64,000 nt of DNA from Geosiphon pyriformis (GCA_016748015.1 JAAOMT010000127.1:30446-94445); one strand, 5' to 3'. Counted from the stretch's first letter, positions 1-9,690 are shown. A program made the numbers and translations. The notes: generated from the sequence alone by a model not told the origin.

Positions 1-441
1 ATTTCGAAATTGATTAGCTACCAATTTCAGTAAACTGTTAGTGACTCCCAGCCTGGATAGAAAATGTTTCTCTTGACAAAATTCTATTTCTTTTATATTT
101 CTTTTATTTTTCTTTTCTTTTCTTATTACAATTATTAAGGTAGCCTACAGACAAGATTCCTGTAGAAGAGTTGACTTTCACAGCAAAGTAGCTACACATT
201 TTTAGTGAGCTTCCAGATGAGCAATTCCTGAGAAAGAGTTGATATTTACTACAACGTAACTACATAAAGTAACTGGCAAAAAATTGGTTATTTTACTTAT
301 AAGCCCAGCAGTTCAAATTATAGGAGATAATTTGAAGAAAAATTCAGTTATTGAAGGTTCAACTACTTTCTAAAAACGTGAATTTACAGCAAATCAACAT
401 TACCAACATTTAAGAAAAGAGACCAAAAACCTCTGGTAACA
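1..441 (+). repeat. 5' LTR of element A, 3' portion only
   Basis: It aligns without large gaps to 8874-9314 and to the end of the LTR copy at 41451-42434. It ends in TAACA at 441, two bases before the primer-binding site. The first ~550 bp lie outside the window. It includes a polypyrimidine run (~85-125). Confidence 0.9.
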
Positions 442-443
442 TT

Positions 444-461
444 TGGTGTTCTCCCATGGAA
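444..461 (+). other. tRNA primer-binding site of element A
   Basis: TGGTGTTCTCCCATGG begins two bases after the LTR end. It starts with the TGG that pairs with tRNA CCA and resembles the sites in element B (52177-52193) and C (40190). I cannot name the tRNA. Confidence 0.65.
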
Positions 462-486
462 ATAACACAGCAACAACAAATTCAAA

Positions 487-2460
487 GTGGTGACCACACC
501 AGACACAGCAACTCTAAAGTATTACCAGTCAATTTACACTCACTGCAAGCAAAGATTCAACATTCCAGACGGAATTGAAGTTGTCAAGAAATCAGTATAC
601 CAATACATTAAAAACCGCATCAACAATTATCTTTTTGGAAACTACAACATCTCAGAAGTTAGAAGCAATCTCTACAATAATTTAGTGCACTATTTAGAAG
701 ACCTGAACAGTGAAACACTTGCTACCTACTTCCAAGAACTTAATTTTAACATTATTGAGTATTGTGAAGAAAAATATCCAGTACAGTCTAAATACTTTTT
801 TGATTTTGTATCAGAGACAGAAACAAGCAACAAAGGCAAACAAAGATTGAAACAATACTCAAGAACCACTCCAAACACTCCAACACTACAAAAGACACCT
901 GCCAAACACTTGCAAACACTTGAACAAGGAACTAGTATCAAATTACCACTTTCTATTACACCCTTTCTAATTTCACTTATTCAACCACAAACACCAAATT
1001 CACCACTCAACTGCTTCTCCAGACCAGAAGATTTTCAGTTACTTAGAAACCCTACTTAACAGCAGGAACCAATATCAACGAGTGCCAATATTATTGATTA
1101 CTTACAAGAAAACAAAAGTAATCATTCAGAAAGCTTGGAAAGTAAAGAAACTGAATCAGAACCAGAAGAAATTACAGAAAATGAAGAAGAAATGGCAACT
1201 GCTTACATTGCAAAAATTCCAGAATTCACTGGTGAAGACAATGATACCAGTCTTCAAGAATGGCTTGACAAGATTCAAAAAGCAGAAGATGTAAATGGTT
1301 GGATTGCAGCAAGAATGCTCAAAGCAATTCCCTACTTTTTCCAAGGAACAGCAGGAGAATGGTTTGAAAACTTAGAAGAACCATTTGAAAACTGGCAAGC
1401 ATTCAAAGATGCTTTTCTACAACAATTCACCGACAACAATACCTTTATTACTCTCAGAAACTGCTTTTGCAATATCAAACAAAAAACATCTGAAACTGTT
1501 ATGACCTATCTTGGAAGATTTAACAAACTTCTTAGACGAATCTGATAATTGGAAACCAATGATTACTATTTTGATGCTCAAATTCTGGATCAGTTTATAG
1601 CAGGGTTAAAAGACAAACTGATTAAGAAAGTCCATCCATATGCTCCAACAGACTTAACAACTGCTATTAGACATGCAAAGAGCTATGAAATGGCAATGAA
1701 AAAAGCAAATCACACCAAGCTTGTAAACCTTGCAATTGGAGAAACCAGCTCAGCAGCTGAAGAGAAGATAGACTAACTCACAAAAAAGGTTGAAAGCTAC
1801 TTTACAAACCAACAACAACCACAAAGATATCAATCCTCACAACGATGCAACCAAAACAATTTTGGATCACCATCCAACAACTAACCTCAAAATTGTCATT
1901 ATTGTGGAATTCCAGAACACTGGAAACGAAATTGTAGAAAATTACAAAGAGACCAACAAAACAGGAGTAATCAATGTTACTTTTCACCACAACAATTCTA
2001 TTACCAATCTTCACTACCAACCTATTATTCACCAAGACCACAAAATTAAAACAGTTACTACTTACCAGCTTCACAACCAATGCAGCAACAATATCAGCAA
2101 CCTTTACCAATTCAGCCATATCAGACACCACCCACTCAACAATATCAAGTACCAGCAAGAAGATTGGTTCAACATAACCAATTCACACCTCAAAATCAAT
2201 TGCAGAATAACCACAACAAAATCAATCTAAATAACCAGTTAGTTCCCCGAAATTCTGGTCAGCAAAGACCCAATCACTATTACACTCAACCCAGTTATCT
2301 TACAATATCAGAGGAATCGGATTTTCAACAAACTGTACTTTCTGAAGGTGAAGTTGCAGTGCCAAGATCAAATCCTTCCAACCACACTATTCCACCAGCT
2401 CAAATTGCCCAAAATGCCAATCTGTCAGATATATTTCCATTTGAATTTGAAGCAAATGAA
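487..2460 (+). pseudogene. gag: Gag of element A (capsid plus CCHC knuckle), broken by stops
   Basis: This is the structural polyprotein that packages element RNA. One reading frame (frame 1) runs through 487-1059, 1135-1545 and 1549-1776 and on into the protease, separated only by stop codons. Residues from 1195 to 1545 form the Retrotrans_gag-type capsid core, with AGEWFENL followed by AFKDAFLQQF. A zinc knuckle CHYCGIPEHWKRNC (CX2CX4HX4C) lies at 1894-1935, followed by a Gln/Tyr/Pro-rich stretch. No ATG is seen at the N-terminus; the open frame begins near 487. The stops at 1057 and 1774 sit where CAA (Gln) would fit. Element B has a homologous N-terminal block at 51756-52133. Confidence 0.85.
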
Positions 2461-2895
2461 TCACCATTTCTGCTTAGTAATGCAGCAGTCAATAAACAGA
2501 AAGCAATTACTGCTATGTACACAGAAGCTACAGTGGAAGGAAAACCCATTCACTTAATCTTAGATAGTGGATCGGCTGGAAGTATCATCACTTACCAGCT
2601 GATACAACAACTCAAACAAAACGTAGACAGACCAGCTTAAACAGTTATTGTCACAGCTGATGGTATGAAGAAGACTCCAGTAGGAGAAATTGATGATTTT
2701 CCCTTTTTAATTAATGGAATCACCATTCCAGTTAAAGTTCTTGTTATGGATGCACCCCAATACCAAGCTCTAATCAAAAATGATTGGCTTCTCAAGGCCA
2801 ATGCAAACCTGAACTGGGAAACTCAAGAACTTAAAATCTCATACCAAGAACAATATACCATAGTACCTGCAATCTGTGGTACCTTTAACAAATGA
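2461..2895 (+). pseudogene. Aspartic protease domain of element A
   Basis: This retropepsin-like protease would process the Gag-Pol polyprotein. The catalytic motif is LILDSGSAGSIIT (~2557-2595), followed by a region (PVKVLVMDAPQYQALIKNDWL) that is closely matched in element B. It is in the same frame as gag, so a Gag-PR fusion without a frameshift is likely. An in-frame TAA at 2638 (Gln expected from context) and a TGA at 2893 interrupt it. Confidence 0.85.
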
Positions 2896-3492
2896 TCAGA
2901 AAAAGCCCCAGTATTTGAATTCAAAGAGGAGAAAGAAATGCCACTTACTGAAACCTACATGGCTCTTGAATCAACATTCAATTGGACTGAAGAAACAGAA
3001 CAGGAGATTTTTAAAGAATCAAGAGGATGGAAGAAAGTTAGATATTTTATACCAAAACCACAGAAACAACCACCCTATATTTCACTCAAATGCAAAGATT
3101 GCAACAAAAAACTTTCATCAATGGAAGCATGTATTTTTCCAGAAGAGGAATATGAAACTTGTACCTGTTACTTTTGCAAAGCATACCATAGAGAACAATT
3201 TAGATCTCCAAAAAGAAGTGGAAAATAGGACAACACATCTTGTCTTACATGTGGAGAAATGCTACCAGAAGAATGCAATTGGATTGATGTAGCAATAAGA
3301 GAAGGAGTATGTAATCAAACCTGTCAATATGCTCTATCAATTTCGGAAAAAGTCAAAAGAGGAACACCATTTGATGCAGCATACAACAGTGCTCTCAATA
3401 AACTTTACCACTACCCTCATGATGCTGAAATAATTTTTGACTTAGCAATGGCATTGATCAATGAAGCTACCAAGAAGATGTCCGCCAAATGA
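2896..3492 (+). pseudogene. Cys-rich zinc-finger-like domain between protease and dUTPase (A)
   Basis: No standard Gypsy domain is expected here. The frame (frame 1, stop at 3226) encodes KCKDCNKKLSSMEAC, then CTCYFCKAYHRE, CLTCGEML and CNQTC, i.e. four Cys pairs. The TAG at 3226 lies in GK-stop-DN, where element B has GKWDN, so it is a Trp-to-stop change. Element B carries the same arrangement at 48785-49030 (ICVDCGKKL, YCHPCL, CLTCGE, a terminal Cys pair, then RKGTP versus RGTP in A). Conservation between two diverged elements argues for a real zinc-binding module. Its function is unknown. Confidence 0.7.
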
Positions 3493-3623
3493 AAAAAGCT
3501 AAATACATTGAGTATACCATGGAATTAGCTAGATTTGATTATGAAAATAAAGTAGAAACCTACCACTAAATTGCAAGCCATATATATCCGACCAAAGAAA
3601 CTCAAATTCAATGATTAGAGCAA

Positions 3624-4826
3624 ATGAACATTCAATTGTGTGAAAAATGTGTTATGCCTTGTGATGACCAATGGTGTTTAAAATGTTATGCTCTTAGCAT
3701 TTCTCTGCCAGATGAGAATGATGAAAATGAAATCGAATTTGGAGTATCTGAACTAGTAGAAGAACTACCAACCACCCCCATCTATCTTCTTGAAAAGCAA
3801 CCATCTCTACAACTTAAATATTTTGACAATTATGGCCAAGGAATCAGACCAGAAAAAGCACACGAAATTGATGCTGGATATGACCTAAGATACTCAGGAA
3901 AAGATACTTTGGTTCTCCAACCAAAGTTCTTAACAAAAATTAATCTCAAAATTGCTCTTAAAATTCCATTAGGATCAATGGTTCAAATTGCCTCCAGATC
4001 ATTATTGTCAAGCAAAGGAATCAATATTAGAGGAGGAGTTATAGATGCAGGATATACTGGAGACATTACCATCATGTTACAGAATGAGACAGACAAACCA
4101 TTCAAAATTGAACATGCTAAAAAAATTGCTCAAGCGATTTACTTACTCTTAATTAACATATTGGAATTACAATCAGTAAACAACAGAGAACAATTGGGAA
4201 AAAGTGAAAGAGAAACTCAAGATTTTGGTTCAACTGGACGATTTACAGTTCCAGTAAACATAGCTCTTAATACACAAAATGAATCTTACCAGATTCTTCA
4301 ACTTCCCCAGCCAATTACCATTTCACCTTTTGAAAAACATCATGAAATTTACACTTGCTCAAAATCCACCACTACACAACAAATCTTTGAATCCAATGAA
4401 CAAATCTGTTTGAAGCATGAAATCTTAATTCCAAACGTTTATATCCCCAAAGGAATGAAAAAATTTCAAATTACATTCTACAACCCCAATAATTACCCTA
4501 TTGTCTTATTAAACAAATTAGAGATTGGAATCATACACAGCAATATTTTTCAAGAGGAAGACCCTCAAATTGTTTTTAATTTCATCGAAATTGTAAGGCA
4601 CACTCTACTCCCAAATCCAAATATCATTCCCACTACTGAAAACTACCACTTTTTGGAAGAAAAACTCTCTCAAATCAACATGAGTTTCTTAAAACCTCAA
4701 CAACAAAGACAATTGAAACAATTGATAGCTGAATTTGCAGATATATTTGCAAAAAACAACAATGACTTGGGAAAAACAGACATTGTTCAACATCAGATCC
4801 ATACAGAAGATGCTTCACCAAAATGA
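3624..4826 (+). CDS. dUTPase plus linker segment of pol, element A
   Basis: This 400-codon open frame starts at ATG 3624. dUTPase hydrolyses dUTP to dUMP and keeps uracil out of newly made DNA. All five trimeric dUTPase motifs are visible: DAGYDLRY (~residues 84-91), ASRSLLSSKG (~127-136), GVIDAGYTGDI (~141-151), AKKIAQAI (~170-177) and FGSTGRF (~201-207). Upstream is a further Cys cluster (CEKCVMPC and CLKC). Downstream is a beta-rich linker that ends at the start of RT. It is in frame with RT-RH (frame 3) but offset from gag-PR. The TGA at 4824 sits just before the RT N-terminus. Element B has the same module. Confidence 0.9.
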   Translation: MNIQLCEKCVMPCDDQWCLKCYALSISLPDENDENEIEFGVSELVEELPTTPIYLLEKQPSLQLKYFDNYGQGIRPEKAHEIDAGYDLRYSGKDTLVLQPKFLTKINLKIALKIPLGSMVQIASRSLLSSKGINIRGGVIDAGYTGDITIMLQNETDKPFKIEHAKKIAQAIYLLLINILELQSVNNREQLGKSERETQDFGSTGRFTVPVNIALNTQNESYQILQLPQPITISPFEKHHEIYTCSKSTTTQQIFESNEQICLKHEILIPNVYIPKGMKKFQITFYNPNNYPIVLLNKLEIGIIHSNIFQEEDPQIVFNFIEIVRHTLLPNPNIIPTTENYHFLEEKLSQINMSFLKPQQQRQLKQLIAEFADIFAKNNNDLGKTDIVQHQIHTEDASPK

Positions 4827-4841
4827 CAACAAGCTTATCAA

Positions 4842-5640
4842 GTGCCACCTGTCAGCCACCAATTCATCAGAGAAGAGGTCCAAAGAATGCTCAATAATAG
4901 ACTGATTCAACCATCAAGAAATCCTTGGGCCTCACCAGTAGTTTTAATTAAAAAGAAAAATAGAAAAATCAGATTCTGTGTTGATTATAGACAACTGAAT
5001 AGTGTTACAATTGGAGATGTCTACCCTCTTCCAAGAATTGATGACATGCTAGATGCTCTAGGAAAAGCCAAGTTCTTTTCAACTTTAGACTTAGAAAGTG
5101 GATACTGGCAAGTCGAAATGAACCCAAAAGACCGACCCAAAACAGTATTTACCATTCAGGGAAGAAACTATAAGTTCAATGTTATGCCTTTTGGACTCTG
5201 TAATGCACCAGCAACATTCCAGCAACTCATAGATGTTGTATATGAAGGACTCTTGTGGCAATCAGTAGTTGTCTATCTTGATAACACTGATGTATACTCA
5301 CCAAGCTTTGAGACTCATCTCATTTACTTGTGAGAAGTTTTTCAATGATTATGGAAAGCAGGATTAAAGTTAAACATTGAAAAATGTCACTTTGGAAAAA
5401 CAAGCTTGATTTTTCTTGGACACATAGTTAGTAAAGATAGAATCAAACCAAACCCCAGAACAATTAGTGCTGTCAAAAATTTTCAAACTCCCAGAAATAC
5501 TACAGAACTAAGAGAATTTGTAGGATTAGCCTCTTACTATTGAAAATTCATAAAAGAATTCTCCGAAATTGCCAAACCACTCAATTATTTTACCAACAAA
5601 AACATACCATACAAATAGACTGAAGAACAACAAAAAGCTT
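4842..5640 (+). pseudogene. Reverse transcriptase of element A
   Basis: This RNA-dependent DNA polymerase domain shows VVLIKKKNRKIRFCVDYRQL, then STLDLESGYWQV (motif A) and MPFGLCNAPATFQ (motif B). Motif C reads VVYLDNTDVYS, with Asn in place of the second Asp of the usual YxDD. The thumb region continues after a TGA at 5331 (GHIVSKDRIKPNP, then LASYY). TGA at 5331, 5347 and 5541 fit Arg positions and TAG at 5617 fits Trp of a YKWTEEQ-type motif. The frame is otherwise preserved, so decay is by point change. Confidence 0.9.
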
Positions 5641-6086
5641 TTGAAACTCTCAAAACAAAATTGACAACAGCCCTAGTTCTTGCTTACCCAGACTTCAACA
5701 AACAATTCCAATTAGCTACTGATGCTTCACACATAGCATTTGGTGCCATTTTATCACAATTAGATGAAAATGGCCAGGAACAAGTTATTGCCTATACCAG
5801 CAGAACACTCAAGTCAACAGAATTCAAATATGGCTCAACTGAATTGGAAGCTGCTGTAGTCATCTGGGCTTTCAAACACTTTCAACAATACCTGAAAAAT
5901 AGAAAAGAATTTGACATAATAACTGACAATATTGGTCTCAAATGGCTTAATAAAAAGAAAACTAAACAAAGTGCCAAACAGTCTCAATGGAATGACTTCC
6001 TAGCAGACTACAGATACATTGTACATTACAAACCAGGAAAATTACACACCAATGTTGATAGCCTCTCAAGAATGAGACAATATTAA
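5641..6086 (+). pseudogene. RNase H domain of element A
   Basis: This domain degrades the RNA strand of the hybrid during reverse transcription. Visible motifs are LATDASHIAFGAILSQ (first Asp), ELEAAVVIWAFKHF (Glu), IITDNIGLKWL (second Asp) and a closing GKLHTNVDSLSR. It is continuous in frame with RT through the 5617 stop. It ends with a TAA at 6084, so integrase must be read after further frame changes in this copy. Confidence 0.88.
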
Positions 6087-6119
6087 TACCAACATCAACA
6101 CCAACAAAACACCAACAAA

Positions 6120-7540
6120 CTTAACAATAGAACAAATAACAAGATCAACAACAATGGATCCAGAAAACTACAACAACATCAAAAACTATTTGAAGACTCT
6201 TACCATGCCAGAAAATTGGTCTCCAAGTGAAAAACATTGATTACAACACCAATCCAAACAATATTTTATACACTATAACAAAATTTATTACAAAAATTGT
6301 AAAAACCCAAACCAACCACTCAGATTAGTACAGGAAAATAAAAAAGAAACAATTTTATATAACATGCACACAGATCCTTCTTCAGCACATTTGGGGAGAA
6401 ATGGAACAATTCAAAAAACTCTTGAACATTATTTTTGGCCTCATATACAAAAAAAACATTCAACAATATGTAGAATCTTGTAATAGTTGTCAAAGAAGAG
6501 GAAGAATCTGTCCCACAGAACCTTTAAATCCAATCAAAATTGAACAATCTTTTAACAGAGTTGGAATTGATTTAGTCAGACCATTACCTATCACAACTCA
6601 AGGAAATTGTTATATTGCAGTTGCAGTGGATTATCTTACCAAATGGCCTGAAGCTAGAGCCATCCAAAGAGCAGATGCAAAATCAGTAGCAAATTTCATC
6701 TATGAAGACATTATCTGTAAACATAGATGCCCAATTGAATTCTTATCTAATCAAGGAACACATTTTGTGAACAACTTGATACAAAAAATTTGTGAATGGT
6801 TCAATGTCAAAAGACCTCTATTATCACCTTATCACCCTCAAACAAATGGACTTGTAGAATGTTTCAACAGAACATTGTGTGAATCTCTAGCCAAAGTTTC
6901 AACAGACTTTGAGCAGGAATGGGATATCTTTATTCCATCAGTGTTACTAGCATACAGAACACTAAAACAAGATACTACAAAACACACACCATTTGATCTT
7001 ACTTATGGAAAAACAGCAATATTACTAATTAATTTCACAGTGAAAACATATCCAATGCAACCAATCAATGAAGAAAACTTTCAAGAAACACTCCAAAGAA
7101 GAGCCTACACTCTTCTTAGTACACTGGAAGAAAAAAGAAGAATAGCAGCAACTCATATTAAACATTCCTAAGCTCAACAAAAAGAAAGACATGACAACAA
7201 ATTACCATCTATTACCAACGAATTTAAAGTTGAAAATAAAGTTCTCTTACACAGAACTAAGACTGAAAAACAATGGAGTGGGAAATTTGAAAACAAATGG
7301 GATGAACCATTTTATATTCACGAAATTCTAGACAATGGATCATACAAGTTAAGACTTGATGACAAAATACTAGCAAAAGTTACACATGGAGCTAGATTGA
7401 AACACTATTATTCCAGAAACAATTCTGAACCATTAATTCCACAAATTGGTACACATTCTCTTTTAATTAATCCTGAAAATATTCTCCAAAATTTAGAACC
7501 AATAATTATAATAGAACAACAACCAAACTTGAACACTTAA
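6120..7540 (+). pseudogene. Integrase of element A, frameshifted and active-site mutated
   Basis: The HHCC zinc module starts near 6363 (MHTDPSSAHLGRNGT, frame 3). It shifts to frame 2 at an A-run near 6450, giving YVESCNSCQRRG. The core has GIDLVRP (first Asp) and VECFNRTL (Glu). The second catalytic Asp is Asn in LSNQGTHF; element B keeps Asp there. After a TAA at 7169 the C-terminal module continues (KQWSGKFENKWDEPF, GSYKLRLDDK) to a stop at 7538. The C-terminus LEPIIII is shared with element B. The C-terminus resembles a GPY/F-type module; no chromodomain was recognised. Confidence 0.85.
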
Positions 7541-7682
7541 ATTTTACAATAATTTTCTAATAAAAACACAAAGACAAAAATAGTAAATAATTACAAAACA
7601 CCCAAACCCAAAAACAAATAAAAACCCCATATCCAAAAATAATTTTCTTTATTTTTTCTTTTCATAATTAGTCAATTTTATC

Positions 7683-8312
7683 ATGATTATTCCCCGAAAT
7701 ATTCAACAAATATCCCAAAAATTAATGTTAGCCTTGAAAACACTTCCTGACTTATCTATAACGATTAATGAAAGTCAAATTAATTACATTCAGAAAGAAA
7801 CCACAGCCCCAGTAGCAAATCATTCACAGAACTATCACCCCTATAGAAGAAAAACAAGAAGTCACTCTGAGAATAGATTACCAAGACTTTTGAAGCAAGC
7901 ACTAGAAGAAAATTTTTTAATTGCCCCTATTGACATTTTACCAAATGCTACAATGCAACAAAAACTTCTACTACTTTTCAATGAACAGAACAATGAACAC
8001 ACCTCTATTTATAAATACTTTCACATTGGAAAAACACTTTATGAACAAAAACTGGAACTTAAAGCAACAAACCTCATTTCTGAAGCTATACAAAAACAAA
8101 TCCACAATGAATTTAAAACAGCAGCTGGACCAACAAACACTCCCTACAAACTTAGAGCAGCTTTTAGACTCTATGACTTGTTTAATACTTGTGAAAATGT
8201 TCTTCACAGAACTGAAATTTCAACAATTTTCAGACCAGATTACTTCAATTATTTTGGATTACTATCTCAATATTACAGATTGTGCTTGGACTTCAACAGA
8301 GCTCAGTCTTGA
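7683..8312 (+). CDS. Third ORF of element A, 209 aa, unknown function
   Basis: This intact ATG-to-TGA frame lies between integrase and the 3' LTR, the place where env-like genes sit in errantiviruses. I see no signal peptide or clear membrane segment, so it does not look like an envelope. It is rich in Leu, Asn, Gln and Thr. An Arg-rich patch (YRRKTRSHSENR) lies near residues 58-69 and the protein ends DFNRAQS. Element B has an ORF of exactly the same length in the same place (43792-44421, minus), also ending FNRAQ. It is the only intact coding unit in A besides the dUTPase frame. Function unknown. Confidence 0.75.
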   Translation: MIIPRNIQQISQKLMLALKTLPDLSITINESQINYIQKETTAPVANHSQNYHPYRRKTRSHSENRLPRLLKQALEENFLIAPIDILPNATMQQKLLLLFNEQNNEHTSIYKYFHIGKTLYEQKLELKATNLISEAIQKQIHNEFKTAAGPTNTPYKLRAAFRLYDLFNTCENVLHRTEISTIFRPDYFNYFGLLSQYYRLCLDFNRAQS

Positions 8313-8323
8313 GGAGAAGATTA
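8311..8323 (+). other. Polypurine tract of element A
   Basis: GAGGAGAAGA lies directly before the TGTTACC start of the 3' LTR, the expected site for plus-strand DNA priming. It overlaps the end of the third ORF. Confidence 0.7.
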
Positions 8324-8528
8324 TGTTACCAGTAGAATTTTAGCTATTAATTAGCATGAAATTACCCTTATAATTTCTATAATTAATTGGTATATTAATA
8401 TCATTTCAAATTATCATTTATTATTTAATCAATTATTACATATCACGATTCAATTAAAATAATCTAATTAGTATAACAGAAGTAGGATGATCAAATTATA
8501 CAATACCCTGAACTTTGTAACATTCAAA

Positions 8529-8664
8529 AATTCGCCGAAATTTATAAAAAATTCGCCGAAATTTACAGAAATTCGCCGAAATTATGAATAGTTCACCCAA
8601 ATTAATTAATAGTTCAGCGAAATAACTTGTAGTTCATCAAAATGTATCTTTAGTTCGCCAAAAT
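8529..8664 (+). promoter_or_regulatory. Phased 7-site motif array in U3 of LTR A
   Basis: Motifs related to TTCGCCGAAAT start at 8531, 8552, 8572, 8592, 8613, 8633 and 8654, so the spacing is always 20 or 21 bp, about two DNA helical turns. The first three are near-identical; the later ones vary (TTCACCC, TTCAGCG, TTCATCA, TTCGCCA). They lie 50-185 bp upstream of a TATA box and look like repeated protein-binding sites. Confidence 0.7.
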
Positions 8665-8713
8665 TTGAGCAAAGAGAAAAAGTGCAAGTTCATAGACTAG
8701 TACTACAACAAGT

Positions 8714-8723
8714 TATATAAAAG
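8714..8723 (+). promoter_or_regulatory. TATA box of LTR A
   Basis: TATATAAAAG lies just downstream of the phased array; the solo copy at 41451-42434 has GTATAAAAG at the matching place (~41835). Confidence 0.6.
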
Positions 8724-9314
8724 AAGAGCTTTTCTCTTCAGGAAAATGTATCTTACTTTAGATTTATTACTTAGAACCATTCCTACACACACAAAAAGAA
8801 ATAAATATCAAATAATTCGAAAAACCAAATTCTTTAATTATTGCACTTGGAAAATCCTCAAAATCCAACTAACATTTTGAAATTGATTAGCTACCAATTT
8901 CAGTAAACTGTTAATGACTCCAGGCCTAGATAGAAAACGTTTCTCTTGATAAAATCCTATTTCTTTTACATTTTTTTTATTTTTCTTTTCTTTTCTTATT
9001 ACAATTATTAGGGTAGCCTACAGACAAGATTCCTGTAGAAGAGTTGACTTTTACAGCAAAGTAACTACACATTTTTAGTGAGCTTCTAGACGAGCAATTC
9101 CTGGAAAAGAGTTGATGTTTACTACAACATAACTACATAAAGTAACTGGCAAGGAATTGGCCACTCCATTTATAAGCCCAGTAGTTCAAATTATAGGAGA
9201 TAATTTGAAGACAAATTCAGTTACTGGAGGTCCAACTACTTCTTGAAAACGTGAATTTACAGCAAATCAATATTAACAACACTCAAGAAAAGAAACCAAA
9301 AACCTCCAATAACA

Positions 9315-9565
9315 TTGTACTAAATAGTAAAAAAACTTCTTTCAAAAAAACTTTAGACTCTTTTTTGGGAATTTTGGATGAAAAAGAGGTTTTTTGAATT
9401 TTTGAATCTTCTAAATTACCTGTAATAATAATAACTAATTTGTTAACTAGTATAATTTATCTTTTTAGAATAATTGAATCCTTTGTAATTAGTTTTAATA
9501 GATACAAATTATATTTATTTATTTTTGGTTTAAATAATAATATGAGAGTTTATATAAATATATAA
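9315..9565. other. AT-rich flank of element A
   Basis: There is no gene. The last ~40 bp lead into the hypermutated LINE tail that follows, so this may be more of the same decayed LINE. Confidence 0.5.
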
Positions 9566-9690
9566 TATTGTTTTGTTTAATCTGAATGACTAGTTATATA
9601 TAATAAATATATAAATTATGTTTAATCTAAGTTATTTAGTTTAATTCTGTATACTAGATAGCAATTAAACTTTACTTATTAATTAATTAT
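9566..9690 (+). repeat. Hypermutated LINE 3' end
   Basis: It aligns by eye, base by base, to the 3' end of L3 (~57960-58080) once C/T and G/A exchanges are allowed. Examples are TTGTTTTGTTTAATCTGAA versus TTGTTCTGATTGGTCTGAG, and GTATACTAGATAGC versus GTATGGTACTAGGCTGC. It ends at the family's CATTAA-type tail. Confidence 0.75.

Larger units (their letters stand above)
1..9314 (+). mobile_element. Ty3/Gypsy LTR retrotransposon A, truncated by window start
   Basis: Partial 5' LTR (1-441), primer-binding site, gag, protease, Cys-rich domain, dUTPase, RT, RNase H, integrase, a third ORF, purine tract and a 991-bp 3' LTR (8324-9314) occur in order on the plus strand. The domain order PR-RT-RH-IN defines Ty3/Gypsy (Metaviridae). 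Gag-PR lies in frame 1, dUTPase-RT-RH in frame 3 and most of IN in frame 2, with several in-frame stops, so this copy is dead. The two LTR copies differ mainly by transitions. The missing 5' LTR part would bring the element to about 9.9 kb. Confidence 0.93.
8324..9314 (+). repeat. 3' LTR of element A, 991 bp
   Basis: It starts TGTTACC and ends AATAACA, with 5-bp inverted ends TGTTA/TAACA. U3 holds seven phased TTCGCCGAAAT-like motifs (8531-8664) and a TATA box at 8714. A polypyrimidine run follows at ~8960-9000. Further copies are at 1-441, 41451-42434 and (hypermutated) 58425-59371. Confidence 0.92.
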
